Translations under genes and position numbers: made by a program | The notes under the pieces: model-generated | Databases searched by the model: none | What the model was told of the DNA's origin: nothing | The model's input: only the letters and a program-made list of their open reading frames with translations | Source of the DNA: an uncultured Acidimicrobiales bacterium | GTDB taxonomy: Bacteria > Actinomycetota > Acidimicrobiia > Acidimicrobiales > SZUA-35 | Length of the DNA: 32,132 bases | Direction: 5' to 3' | Assembly (NCBI GenBank): GCA_937997485.1 | Contig: CALKTH010000120.1 | Span: 1-32,132 of the forward strand | Shown here: piece by piece, positions 8,308-16,226 of the stretch | How the letters are laid out: each line of letters opens with the position of its first letter | How positions within the stretch are numbered: position 1 is the first letter of the stretch

Positions 8308-8994
8308 TCACACCATCCACGGTTCGATGGCGACTTGCCGTCCGGGGCGTGAGGATGAAACGGATTGCAACGAATCGCTGAGCCAGAGAAACAAGTCACT
8401 CCAACGATTGTCCGGCAAGCTCAGCACCGGCCGGCGTGTGATGCGCGACAACACTGAGTGGTCCGCACCGTCGGCGGCGACGGCGAACAGAACAAAGTCG
8501 CCTCGCTCTTCAGCATCCCGTGCGCGCTGGGCGGCCTCAACCCAATCATCCGTCGGTGAACCATCGGTGATGAGGAACATCCAGGGCTTGAAGCTGGCCA
8601 ATCCGTCGGCCGCCACCTCACGTCGGCGCTGGCGCACCATGCCAATACCGGTGTGGATGGCGGCGCCCATCGGCGTCGACCCGCCGGCGGTGAGACGCGG
8701 TGGATACCAGTTGGCCACGGGGACGAACCCGGACTGCACCTTCACGGTGCCCCCGAATGTGATTACTGCGGGTTCCACCCTTCGTCGTGCGAGGTCGTCG
8801 GAACCGAGGGCTCTCTTGAGTTCGAGAAGGCCATCGTTGAGCTGATCGATGGCCGGTCGTCTTCCGCTCACCGATTCGCCCATGGACTCAGAGACGTCGA
8901 GGAGGAGCGCCAAGGGGCAGCGCGGATCACCCGTCGTGGAGAAATCCGCTGGAGGAATCAGCGGACGGTGAGGAGAGTGCGGGTGATTGGACAT
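8308..8994 (-). CDS. TerY-like von Willebrand factor A domain protein
   Basis: A single VWA domain of 228 residues. The MIDAS metal site is complete: Asp-x-Ser-x-Ser in LLLDVSESMGE (Asp33, Ser35, Ser37), Thr107 in GGSTPMG and Asp144 in LITDGSPTDD. It has no signal peptide or membrane segment, as expected for cytosolic TerY proteins, which serve as metal-dependent scaffolds in stress-response modules. The start at 8994 has an AGGAA ribosome site upstream. It leads the VWA-PP2C-kinase triad and lies 36 bp downstream of the Crp/Fnr gene. Confidence 0.9.
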   Translation of the reverse strand: MSNHPHSPHRPLIPPADFSTTGDPRCPLALLLDVSESMGESVSGRRPAIDQLNDGLLELKRALGSDDLARRRVEPAVITFGGTVKVQSGFVPVANWYPPRLTAGGSTPMGAAIHTGIGMVRQRRREVAADGLASFKPWMFLITDGSPTDDWVEAAQRARDAEERGDFVLFAVAADGADHSVLSRITRRPVLSLPDNRWSDLFLWLSDSLQSVSSSRPGRQVAIEPWMV

Positions 8995-9030
8995 TGTGAA
9001 TTCCTGTAGGTGTTGATTGACGGGGAGAGG

Positions 9031-9699
9031 TCAGGTCCCGGCGGCGATCGCCGCTAGCCCTGCGGTGTCGAGGAGCGTGATGCGCCGGTAGGCCACATCA
9101 ACGAGGCCGTCTCGTTGGAACTGGGAGAGCACTCGACTGACGCTGCTGCGCTGCACTCCGAGAAGCTCCGCCAGTAGCGTCTGGCTGTAGGCAAAGACGC
9201 CGTCTGCAGCCTGATCAAGAAGCGTGATTGAGATGCGTTGATCGAGGGTTCCGGCGAGGGCCTCGCCGAGGCGGTCCTGCAGGGTCTGCACCCTCCCGGC
9301 GAGCGAGTCGAGCCAGGCTCGTGTGAGCTGAGGGGAGACTCGCACGAGTTCGAGGAACCGCTCGGCACGAATGCTGAGCACCGTGACATCACTGACTGCC
9401 TGAAGCTCCACGTCTCTCGGCGCACCAAGGAGGAGCTGGAGGTCGCCGATCAACGCCCCTCGTTGGAGCACCGTCAGTGTCACCGGCTTGCGTTCGCCGG
9501 TGAGGACGAGCTTGGCGAGTCCGTCGTAGAGAAGGTGCACATGAGCGTCGGTTCCGTCTTGCGGCTCGAGACGTGTGCCTCCCGCGATGCTGCGCAGCTG
9601 GCTCGCTTCTTGGAGCTCGGAAGCGAGGCGCGGTGGGAGAGACAATCCTCCTGGTTCGTGGGTGAGCCAGCGTTCGATCGCTCGGCTGTCGGTCAGCAT
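9031..9699 (-). CDS. Crp/Fnr-family transcriptional regulator
   Basis: The 222-residue protein has a cyclic-nucleotide-binding-type beta-roll (about 35-145; GGTRLEPQDGTDAHVHLLYD and LTVLQRGALIGDLQLLL) and a C-terminal winged helix with the recognition-type helix LLGVQRSSVSRVLSQFQRDG. No Cys cluster for an Fe-S centre is visible, and the cAMP-contacting residues are not clearly conserved, so the ligand is unknown. The gene reads toward the VWA-PP2C-kinase-DUF389 genes with only a 36 bp gap and may be their first gene and regulator. It is divergent from the OmpA-domain protein gene. No strong ribosome site precedes ATG 9699. Confidence 0.9.
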   Translation of the reverse strand: MLTDSRAIERWLTHEPGGLSLPPRLASELQEASQLRSIAGGTRLEPQDGTDAHVHLLYDGLAKLVLTGERKPVTLTVLQRGALIGDLQLLLGAPRDVELQAVSDVTVLSIRAERFLELVRVSPQLTRAWLDSLAGRVQTLQDRLGEALAGTLDQRISITLLDQAADGVFAYSQTLLAELLGVQRSSVSRVLSQFQRDGLVDVAYRRITLLDTAGLAAIAAGT

Positions 9700-9972
9700 G
9701 CAAATGCAACGGTCCTACGCCCGTCAGATTGCATCGTCACCAGTGCCGTTGCTTCTCGGACCATTGCGGAATCTCACGCGTCACTCACACCGGCCGTTGC
9801 AACGCTCGTGAGGTGTCGCCATTCGCACACTTCGGCCCGGAGTTATCACACGAGACGAAATGACCGGGGTCCGACCTCGTTCCAATCGGCGTCACCCAGC
9901 GCCGCTCGGTGGCATCCACCAACTCGTCGTCCCACACCCTGTGGTTCGAATTCCAAGGAGTCCACAGCGATC
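9700..9972. promoter_or_regulatory. Divergent promoter region, Crp/Fnr gene and OmpA-domain gene
   Basis: This 273 bp gap lies between two divergent starts. AAGGAG at about 9955 is the ribosome site for the rightward gene. GATTGCATC (9727-9735) is the reverse complement of GATGCAATC in the promoter of the B12-binding regulator (20405-20413), which may be chance. No clear promoter boxes were identified. Confidence 0.5.
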
Positions 9973-12153
9973 ATGCGTGTACGAAAGACCATCAAACCCG
10001 CAGCCGGGCTTTCAGCGGCAGGCGCCGCTGGTGCGGCCCTCCTGCTCGCCCTCACCGGCGCACCATCCACCATCCAAGCCGTCGAGACCATCGGCGCCGA
10101 GGCCCCAGCCGGCATCTCCTACGTTCAGGACGACGACGGATTTACCGACGGTTTCGTTCTCACCGATGGCGAGAAGGGGGACTTCAGCGACGACGAGCTC
10201 ACCGAAGGTGGCTTCGTACAAGAAGATGCCCTCATTGAGATCAGTCCTGACGGCATCCTCCCCGGCCTTTCCGGTCGGACTGGCTTGCTCGACAGTGCCA
10301 ACGTCACGTTCGACCTCCGACTCGTCTCGGCTGAGATCACCAAGCTCGACCTCGACGACGACGACTTCGAATTCGTCCGCTTCACGTTCGCCGAGACCAT
10401 CGAGTCCATTCAGAACCCGAAGAACTTCATTCTTCGAGGCCTCGATGAGTCCGAGCGAGTCAGCGCGGACCTGGTGCTGCGTGACGAAAAGAACCTCAAC
10501 TCAGTGCTCGCGGCGTTCAGCCCTGACACTGACTTGAAGTCCTTCACCCTCGCCCTTGTCGAGGACAACGCGGTGCAGAACTTCTCCAACGAAGGCAACA
10601 CGCCCGGCTCGGTCGGTCTTGTTGGCTCCTCGGTGAAGCTTGCTCCTGGCAAGACCATTGGTCCGGACCTCGTGGACGTGAAGATTTCCAGCTCGCTCGA
10701 GCGTGCGCTCTTCGTGTTCGATGAGGATCTTGCTGAGAACGTGAAGGCCAATCCGAAGGACTTTGGTTTCTACACCCCTGATGGTGTGAAGCATCTTGGT
10801 TCCAAGGTCACCACGGTTGAGTCCAACACCGTCATCGTTGCCTTCTCTGAAGACGACGGCGATCAGGTTGAGGAAGGCGTCCGCTTCTTCTCCAGCCCGC
10901 TTGCCGTGTACGACGATTCCGGAAACGGCTCGACCCTCGCGTCGACTGACGGCCTGACCACGGTGCCGGATCTGATTGGTGCCAACCGGGTTCCCGGTGA
11001 CACCCAGTTCGACTTCGTGTTCGACGAGCAGATCACCCTGGCTGACGCCAAGGAGTTCATTGTCTGGACCGTTGATGGAACTGCCTATCCGGCGCTGAGT
11101 ATCACCCGTCCCGATGGCAACACGGTCCGAGCGAACTACCCCCAGATTGATGACTTCGCCAATGAAGTCGTGCTGGCCACGGTGAACTTCGGTGCAGTGA
11201 AGGCCGACGACGGTTTCTTGACGGCCAACAGCATTGGTGCAATCCCGGTCAACAACGGCATCGAGATCGAAGCCGGCAAGAACATGACGATCGGCCCGGA
11301 CTTGGTGAAGATTGAAACCGATCCCGCCACAGGACAGATCAAGTTCTTCTTCGACGAGGAAGTCAATGATGACGCCAAGTTCCTCCCGGAGAAGTACTAC
11401 GTCATCACCAAGTCCGGCACGCTTGCTTCTGGCACGGACTTCATCGAAGCCGATGACGACTTCGTGCTCATCAACTTCAACCCCAGCCTCGTTCAGGCTG
11501 CGGTCGGCGTGACGCTGCTCAAGGGTGCGGTTGCTGACTTCCAGGGCAACATCAACGAGGTCACCACGCTGGCCAAGGATGGTGCGATCAGCTTCACCGA
11601 TGACGAGGAGAAGCTCGACGACGGTCCCAAGCTTGGCGAAGAGCTCGTCGGCCAGGAGAAGATCGAGGACATCGATGACGCCCCGGTCGTTGGCGAGGAG
11701 CCCAAGGAGGACACCGTTGACGTTGCTGTTGATGGTGATTCCGATGAGGCAGACGCTGACGGCACCAAGGGCAGTGACGAGGAGAAGATCTCCTCCGACG
11801 AGCTCGGAGTGGAGCTTGCCGCTCTCGTCGCCGCATCGCCGATCACCTTCGAGACGGGTTCGTCAACATTGACCGCCACGTCCAAGGCCACGCTCGAAAC
11901 GATGGCCGCCCTGCTGGTCGACCGAGACGAAACGATCCTCATCAGCGGCTTCACCGACTCGGTGGGCTCTGCTGAATCGAACCTCGAGCTCTCGGCTGAT
12001 CGTGCCGAGTCTGCCCGAGATGCCCTCGTCGAGTTCGGCGTTGATGGCGATCTCTTGGTCGCCAAGGGCTTCGGCGAGGCAAGCCCAGTGGCGTCGAACG
12101 ACACCGCTGAAGGCAAGGCGCTCAACCGTCGCATCGAGCTGACGGTGAGCTGA
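9973..12153 (+). CDS. Secreted Asp-rich repeat protein with C-terminal OmpA domain
   Basis: This 726-residue protein begins with a basic, then hydrophobic signal peptide (MRVRKTIKPAAGLSAAGAAG, cleavage near Ile-Gln-Ala). The middle has three or four related units of about 110-120 residues. They share a GPDLVxVxxxxxxxxxxFxFDExx pattern and a DxFVxVNF-like strand, as in FVFDEDLAENV, FVFDEQITLAD and FFFDEEVNDDA, resembling an Ig-like fold. A Glu/Asp linker (about 545-620) leads to an OmpA-family domain with FETGSSTLTATSKATL, ISGFTDSVGSAESNLELSADRA and NRRIELTVS. OmpA domains bind peptidoglycan, so surface anchoring is likely. ATG 9973 has AAGGAG 12 bases upstream; the frame stays open to 9238, but that part lies opposite the crp gene. 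Confidence 0.87.
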   Translation: MRVRKTIKPAAGLSAAGAAGAALLLALTGAPSTIQAVETIGAEAPAGISYVQDDDGFTDGFVLTDGEKGDFSDDELTEGGFVQEDALIEISPDGILPGLSGRTGLLDSANVTFDLRLVSAEITKLDLDDDDFEFVRFTFAETIESIQNPKNFILRGLDESERVSADLVLRDEKNLNSVLAAFSPDTDLKSFTLALVEDNAVQNFSNEGNTPGSVGLVGSSVKLAPGKTIGPDLVDVKISSSLERALFVFDEDLAENVKANPKDFGFYTPDGVKHLGSKVTTVESNTVIVAFSEDDGDQVEEGVRFFSSPLAVYDDSGNGSTLASTDGLTTVPDLIGANRVPGDTQFDFVFDEQITLADAKEFIVWTVDGTAYPALSITRPDGNTVRANYPQIDDFANEVVLATVNFGAVKADDGFLTANSIGAIPVNNGIEIEAGKNMTIGPDLVKIETDPATGQIKFFFDEEVNDDAKFLPEKYYVITKSGTLASGTDFIEADDDFVLINFNPSLVQAAVGVTLLKGAVADFQGNINEVTTLAKDGAISFTDDEEKLDDGPKLGEELVGQEKIEDIDDAPVVGEEPKEDTVDVAVDGDSDEADADGTKGSDEEKISSDELGVELAALVAASPITFETGSSTLTATSKATLETMAALLVDRDETILISGFTDSVGSAESNLELSADRAESARDALVEFGVDGDLLVAKGFGEASPVASNDTAEGKALNRRIELTVS

Positions 12154-12183
12154 CCAAAGAGATCCGACAACCTGGATCGGAGA

Positions 12184-12217
12184 GAGTGTGACCCGGCAAC
12201 GAGGCCGGGTCACACTC
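12184..12217 (+). terminator. Perfect 14-bp hairpin after the OmpA-domain gene
   Basis: GAGTGTGACCCGGC (12184-12197) pairs fully with GCCGGGTCACACTC (12204-12217) around a six-base loop, 30 bp past the stop codon. The stem is strong enough to terminate transcription, but no T-run follows, so Rho-independent release is not assured. Confidence 0.75.
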
Positions 12218-12283
12218 GCGCGCTGGCGGACGAGTCCCGCGTCCAATCCAAGCGCCACAGTTCGCCCCGACTAGGGTTGCTTG

Positions 12284-12961
12284 ATGGGCCAGGGTGATGT
12301 CGTGACGATCAACACAACGTTGCTTCGCAACGTTCCGCAGCAAGACCGGGCACGAATCATGCTCGCGTCGGTACTCAACGCAGCCGCCGAAATCCTCATT
12401 GAGGACCCGCTGTCGTTGTCTATTACGGAGATCGAGCGTCGCACGGAGGCGTCGAAGGCCACGATCTATCGTTACTTCGAGAATCTCGATTCGATCGTTC
12501 AAACGCTTGCTCTGCCGTACGCCGACCGGGCAGTTCAACGGCTCACAGACGTCGTCGCCGCCATCGATAGCCCGTTCAGCGCTGTTGGTGCTTGCAAGCA
12601 ACTCTTCGACGAAGTGATAGCAACGTGCCACAAGGACCCATTGGCGCGAGCTCTCTTCATCACGTCGTTCAACTATCCGCTGCTCGGCAAGCTGTACAAC
12701 GACACGGTCTGGACGTTGGCCCGCCTCTCGGCCACAGCGTTGCGGCCGATTCTCAACGACGACGAAGCGCAACATCTGAGAAAGGCCGTGCTCGGGATTC
12801 ACATGGCCAGAAGTGCCATTGATCTGTCGCTCGATCTGAGCAAGAAGGAAGCGAAGGCTCTGCAAGGCGAGTTCCTCATCATGATGTTCAACGCAGCTGA
12901 GGTGAATGTCCACCGTCCAACGCCTGTCGAGCTCGATCCGCACGTGGCGGGCGTGCTCTGA
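12284..12961 (+). CDS. TetR-family transcriptional regulator
   Basis: 225 residues. The N-terminal HTH reads ILVASVLNAAAEILI-like, then SLSITEIERRTEASKATIYRYFENLDSIV, the hallmark T/S-x-x-I-x-x...KATIYRYF of TetR proteins. The C-terminal all-helical region would bind the ligand, which cannot be predicted. TAGGG lies six bases before ATG 12284. GTG 12302 has an AGGGTGA site and is a real alternative. It is isolated from the upstream gene by a hairpin. Control of its neighbours is possible but unproven. Confidence 0.87.
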   Translation: MGQGDVVTINTTLLRNVPQQDRARIMLASVLNAAAEILIEDPLSLSITEIERRTEASKATIYRYFENLDSIVQTLALPYADRAVQRLTDVVAAIDSPFSAVGACKQLFDEVIATCHKDPLARALFITSFNYPLLGKLYNDTVWTLARLSATALRPILNDDEAQHLRKAVLGIHMARSAIDLSLDLSKKEAKALQGEFLIMMFNAAEVNVHRPTPVELDPHVAGVL

Positions 12962-13086
12962 CGCCGCAGGACTCCGCGCAGCGGGTCTGGCTGCGCACTG
13001 ACAACATCAACATCACCGGTTCGGCGGACCACGCGGGATCAAGCAAGAACGAAACGCGCTGAACGTCCGGCAGCACCTGCGGTTGC

Positions 13087-13239
13087 ATGGGTATGCCCCC
13101 GCTGCAACGAGCCATACCGATGCCTGAGCGAACGGACCCAGGTCTCCAGATTCCGGTGGTCCGACTACTTGGCCTGACATCCGTGCTTGGGTTCGTTGTT
13201 GGCTTTGCCGCCAGCTCAGTCGGGCTGACACTCCTGTGA
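13087..13239 (+). CDS. Tiny single-span membrane protein
   Basis: A 50-residue open frame (39 residues if ATG 13120 is used) with one C-terminal hydrophobic segment, VVRLLGLTSVLGFVVGFAAS. Its stop codon overlaps the next gene's GTG by four bases (GTGA), the best evidence that it is translated. No clear ribosome site precedes any of its ATGs. Single-span microproteins often modulate a partner, but no partner is indicated. It may be spurious. Confidence 0.4.
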   Translation: MGMPPLQRAIPMPERTDPGLQIPVVRLLGLTSVLGFVVGFAASSVGLTLL

Positions 13240-13442
13240 CGGCAACAGTGCCAGCACTCCAGCCCAGCCAGGACATTGCGCGCTCACACGGGTACACCGC
13301 CGAGGAGGCGGCAACGCTGTTGATCGACGCGCTGATCACGGGTGCAACAGCGGCCGACGTCGAAGACAGGTACGGGGTTCCTCGACAAGACTGGGAGCGC
13401 TGGCTACGAAATGTGGCACGCGTCGTGGATCACCTGGAGTGA
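13236..13442 (+). CDS. 68-residue HTH-like protein
   Basis: GTG start overlapping the upstream stop. The core YTAEEAATLLIDALITGA continues into TAADVEDRYGVPRQDWERWL. It looks like a compact helical, HTH-type segment and aligns without gaps to a core of the 84-residue protein at 15234-15488 (shared G-x-S/T-A...YG(V/I)xxxQ). It overlaps the convergent MBL-fold gene by 39 bp at its 3' end. Function is unknown; a DNA-binding or anti-regulator role is a guess. Confidence 0.55.
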   Translation: MTATVPALQPSQDIARSHGYTAEEAATLLIDALITGATAADVEDRYGVPRQDWERWLRNVARVVDHLE

Positions 13443-14387
13443 AGAATCGCCAGCCTGGGCGTTCCGGTGCCACGCCTCGGCGACACCAACGAGGACTTGT
13501 GGTGCAATCCACGGGTCGGCGAGTCGTAAGTCGCGATGGAGCGCGGCGACATGTGACACGATCCACTCGGCCTCGGTCCACGAGAGCAGCTTCGGCGTGC
13601 TGATGATCTCTGCAACCCGGTCGATGCGAAGCCCTTCTTCGAGGAGCGGGGTTGCGGCGTTCCGGACCTCGGTCAGGAACGCCACAGTGTCGTCCACGGC
13701 CAACCTGCCAATCGGCGGTCCATGCCCGGGAACGACAATGTTCGGCTTGAGGTCGAGAATCTCTCGACACGCATGGATTCGTTCGGACAGGCTGCTGGCC
13801 CACGGGGCCGGAGTGCCGTTGCTGCGGCACAATTCGCCGGCGAAGACGATGTCGGCGTCCGGAATGTGCACGGCGATCTCACCCGACTCGCAGAGCTGGT
13901 GAAGCCCGATTTCACGACCGGAGATGGTGAGTCGGTGACGCTCATTGAAAACGGTGTCGGGCGGACGCAGCGCCTCGCCGACTCTGGGCTTGAACGGCAG
14001 CAAGGTCGCAGCCAGATAGGCGTGCACGCGCCCATGAGGGTCTTCCTTCGCGAAGTCGAAGATGCGATCGATCGGTTGCCCGGCAATCGCTGCTGCCGTG
14101 GCCTCCGAGCTCACGATCGGAAGATCTCGAGGAAAGGCGCTGTTTCCGAAATGGTGCGAGGCATCCGGCCCGGTGATGACAGCGACCGAGAGCGCACAGT
14201 CGGCGAGCAGCTGCGAGGCTGCGGTGAGCATCTCCGTTGTCTTTGTTGGGCTGATGAGTGAGTCGACAGCGGCCGCGCTCTTCGCTCCTTTGATCAAGCC
14301 TGCGTTGCTCCACCCCCAACCCTGCTGGGGTTGGACGAAGGTGTAGATGTCGTCCCCAAGGCTTCGCCAAGCTCCGTGGTCTGTCAC
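13404..14387 (-). CDS. Metallo-beta-lactamase-fold protein with degenerate active site
   Basis: 327 residues with the alphabeta/betaalpha layout: N-terminal strands, an AITG-type turn, VVPGHGPPIG (about 219-227) and a helical C-terminal domain. The usual HxHxDH metal motif is replaced by TGPDASHH (72-79): the first two His and the Asp are gone and only the final His remains. The later ligand stretches (GEIAVH and FAGELC) also lack the expected His/Asp. Hydrolysis is therefore doubtful, and a sensor or structural role is plausible. GTG 14387 has GGGAG upstream. The methyltransferase gene lies 49 bp upstream on the same strand; TGACTAATCGTCA (14427-14439) sits in that gap. Confidence 0.78.
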   Translation of the reverse strand: MTDHGAWRSLGDDIYTFVQPQQGWGWSNAGLIKGAKSAAAVDSLISPTKTTEMLTAASQLLADCALSVAVITGPDASHHFGNSAFPRDLPIVSSEATAAAIAGQPIDRIFDFAKEDPHGRVHAYLAATLLPFKPRVGEALRPPDTVFNERHRLTISGREIGLHQLCESGEIAVHIPDADIVFAGELCRSNGTPAPWASSLSERIHACREILDLKPNIVVPGHGPPIGRLAVDDTVAFLTEVRNAATPLLEEGLRIDRVAEIISTPKLLSWTEAEWIVSHVAALHRDLRLADPWIAPQVLVGVAEAWHRNAQAGDSSLQVIHDACHIS

Positions 14388-14426
14388 GTGGGCTCCCTTC
14401 CCGAGCGCCGCCCTTCTTCCTCTAAG

Positions 14427-14439
14427 TGACTAATCGTCA
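14427..14439. promoter_or_regulatory. TGAC-N5-GTCA palindrome upstream of the MBL-fold gene
   Basis: TGACTAATCGTCA fits the LysR T-N11-A pattern and is one of three exact TGAC-N5-GTCA copies noticed in gene gaps of this window (with 15203 and 22364). It overlaps the methyltransferase stop and lies about 40 bp before the MBL-fold start. Which regulator binds is unknown. Confidence 0.4.
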
Positions 14440-15153
14440 GGTTGTAGCACGATGCTTCCTGCGTTGAGGCACCGGGCCCCATTCCGACGAAGCCAAGAGA
14501 ACTCCGGTGAAGCTGGACAGTTGATGCCAGCGGGCGGTGATTCCGCTCTCAGTGAGTGCCAGCGTCAACTCGCCCCCGAACAGATAGTTGTCGTGTCCCG
14601 AGGGGAGTGGATCGAACGGGCCGAGCTTCAACCATTCCGCTCTCGAGTGGTGGCCGATGCCTCCGACGATCGTCGTATGGCGGCAAGAAGACGTCACCCA
14701 TTGGCTGATGAGGTCGGCCTGGCGAGCGACGGGGTGATTGTGGAGGAGGAATGCGCTGACGACCGCTTCCACCTTCGTCAGCAGCGGGGCAGGGAGATCG
14801 AATGTCGGATCCCACTGGAAGGTCTGAAGGTGAGAGGCCGGATGGCTGAGGTTGTGGAGTTGGCGAGGTGATCGATCGACGGCAATGACTCGAAGACCTT
14901 GTGCGATCAATGCGTCGGTCAAGTGTCCCGGTCCGACTCCGACCTCGGCGACCGTGGTCAGTCCGAGGCGTAGAGCCAGCGCCGTCATGCATCGAAGAAG
15001 ACGCTCGTACTCGGCGTGGGAGCGCATCGCAACTGGCTTGGGTTCGTCTTTGACTGAACGTGGAGAAGAAAAGTTCTTTGGGATCGCTCGAGAGCCTTTT
15101 GTTGTCGCCCCTTCTGGGGCTGAGGCGTGGTTCCTTCCAAATGTGGACGTCAC
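14437..15153 (-). CDS. SAM-dependent methyltransferase
   Basis: The SAM-binding motif I reads VAEVGVGPGHLTDALIAQG, followed by an acidic strand end (VIAVDRS) and motif IV-like AVVSAFLLHN, typical of class I methyltransferases. The catalytic region begins near MRSHAEYERLL. The frame is open up to GTG 15216, but that start overlaps a palindrome. GTG 15153 is preferred because GAGAGAAT precedes it; ATG 15027 at the domain edge is a third choice. The substrate is unknown. It lies between a small HTH-like gene and the MBL-fold gene on the same strand and may form an operon with them. Confidence 0.8.
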   Translation of the reverse strand: MTSTFGRNHASAPEGATTKGSRAIPKNFSSPRSVKDEPKPVAMRSHAEYERLLRCMTALALRLGLTTVAEVGVGPGHLTDALIAQGLRVIAVDRSPRQLHNLSHPASHLQTFQWDPTFDLPAPLLTKVEAVVSAFLLHNHPVARQADLISQWVTSSCRHTTIVGGIGHHSRAEWLKLGPFDPLPSGHDNYLFGGELTLALTESGITARWHQLSSFTGVLLASSEWGPVPQRRKHRATT

Positions 15154-15202
15154 GGATTCTCTCGTTTCGCAGTGGGTCGGATCCTTGACTCGCTCGAATA
15201 GA

Positions 15203-15215
15203 TGACCAATAGTCA
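15203..15215. promoter_or_regulatory. TGAC-N5-GTCA palindrome upstream of the methyltransferase
   Basis: TGACCAATAGTCA (leftward TGACTATTGGTCA) lies just upstream of the preferred methyltransferase start. It is the second exact TGAC-N5-GTCA copy and matches the 14427 copy at 11 of 13 positions. Confidence 0.4.
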
Positions 15216-15233
15216 CCTGATGTTCGCCTTGGC

Positions 15234-15488
15234 TCAGTCGCCGAGAGAGCCAGGGCGAACACGGATGTCGCTGGCCGCCACTTGGAGCAAAGCACGGCGA
15301 GCCATCTTCGATAGCGCACCGACAAGCTCGTTGTATTGCTGCTCGTCGATGCCGTACTCGCGTCTGATTTCATCTGCAGACTTGCCTTCTCGGACGCCGA
15401 ACAGGACAAGCTCGAGAACCTGGTCCGGTCGATGGCTGGGGGAGGGGCCCTGGCTACCTGACCTTGTGGGGGCTGCGCTGATCGTCAT
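15234..15488 (-). CDS. 84-residue HTH-like protein
   Basis: Start ATG 15488 (MTISAAPT). Residues about 20-65 (HRPDQVLELVLFGVREGKSADE then IRREYGIDEQQYNELV) form two helices and a turn that align gaplessly with the 68-residue protein at 13236-13442. No membrane segment or signal is seen, and the ribosome site is weak. The pair flanks the methyltransferase and MBL-fold genes. A hairpin at 15547-15568 lies upstream. Function is unknown. Confidence 0.6.
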   Translation of the reverse strand: MTISAAPTRSGSQGPSPSHRPDQVLELVLFGVREGKSADEIRREYGIDEQQYNELVGALSKMARRALLQVAASDIRVRPGSLGD

Positions 15489-15546
15489 CCTCGAATCTTG
15501 ATGCCCACCGTTGTTTCCACCTAGAGCCTCCCGTGTCTTGGTTGAG

Positions 15547-15568
15547 CGCGAACTTGGATCAGTTCGCG
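15547..15568. repeat. 8-bp hairpin upstream of the small HTH-like gene
   Basis: CGCGAACT (15547-15554) pairs perfectly with AGTTCGCG (15561-15568) around TGGATC. It lies 59 bp upstream of ATG 15488 and could be an operator for the leftward operon or part of its leader. Confidence 0.45.
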
Positions 15569-15591
15569 AGTGGACCTCGAGCCGGGACGCG

Positions 15592-15619
15592 AGGCATCCG
15601 CCCCTGAGGGCGGATGCCT
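15592..15619 (-). terminator. 12-bp hairpin after the SodC-like gene
   Basis: AGGCATCCGCCC (15592-15603) pairs fully with GGGCGGATGCCT (15608-15619) around CTGA. It lies 14 bp beyond the leftward stop at 15633, suiting a terminator. No T-run follows. Confidence 0.65.
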
Positions 15620-15632
15620 TCTGCACCGTTGA

Positions 15633-16226
15633 TCAGTTGGAAGTCGTTGCTTCGATCACCCCGCAAGCGATCCGTACGTCAGGATTAATGGCTGAATGGA
15701 TGACGACGGATCGGTCGATAACGCTGTTCGGGCCCCACAGAGCGAGATCCTCAGCCAAGATGTCGACGAAGGCGGAACCCGCGGCGTCAGAGTCGAGATC
15801 ATCGAGATCCCCGGCCTTGGACCCGTCAGGGTCGAAGTGCTCACCGGCGCTGCTCCCATCAACGGCGGAACAGTCGCCGTTCTCGTGGATGTGAAAGCCG
15901 TGCCTGCCTGGATCGAGACCGGTCACTTCCACTCGAACGATCAGATCGTCATCAACCGGGTCGAAGACGATGAGTCCTTGGGCGTCGCTCCCGCTGGTCG
16001 GCACCATGGAAGCCATCGCTAGCGTCGCTGCGCCCTCCGGGATTGGCGTCGTTGTGGCCCCCACGCTGAAGTCCTGCACATCGTCGTCCTTCGTGAGCGG
16101 CGTTGATGCAGGTACCTCCTTCGTCGCGCCAGCTTCATCGACGGAAGTGCAGGCGCCAAGGCAAAGCACCAATGCAAGGACGGCGACCAGAGCGGTGGCC
16201 GGCAGATGAGCAGTCGTTTGTCTCAT
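15633..16226 (-). CDS. Cu/Zn superoxide dismutase-family lipoprotein lacking the zinc loop
   Basis: 197 residues. The signal peptide ends in a lipobox (LCLGAC; Cys26). The SodC domain follows: HGFHIHENGDCS (Cu ligands His112 and His114), GEHFDP (His130), VVIHS (His177) and VRIACGV (Arg185, Cys188). Cys119 and Cys188 could form the family disulfide. Only nine residues lie between His130 and Asp140 and none is His, so two of the four zinc ligands and their loop are missing. This matches Cu-only SODs, as known for mycobacterial SodC. It would dismutate superoxide outside the membrane. The ATG overlaps the upstream stop (TGATG), coupling it to the secreted protein. Confidence 0.88.
   Translation of the reverse strand: MRQTTAHLPATALVAVLALVLCLGACTSVDEAGATKEVPASTPLTKDDDVQDFSVGATTTPIPEGAATLAMASMVPTSGSDAQGLIVFDPVDDDLIVRVEVTGLDPGRHGFHIHENGDCSAVDGSSAGEHFDPDGSKAGDLDDLDSDAAGSAFVDILAEDLALWGPNSVIDRSVVIHSAINPDVRIACGVIEATTSN

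Noticed and set aside
9238..9972. N-terminal extension of the OmpA-domain protein frame
   Set aside because: It lies opposite the Crp/Fnr gene and its promoter; the signal peptide and ribosome site place the start at 9973.
14549..15409. 286-residue leftward frame
   Set aside because: It overlaps the methyltransferase in another frame and has no recognisable motif.
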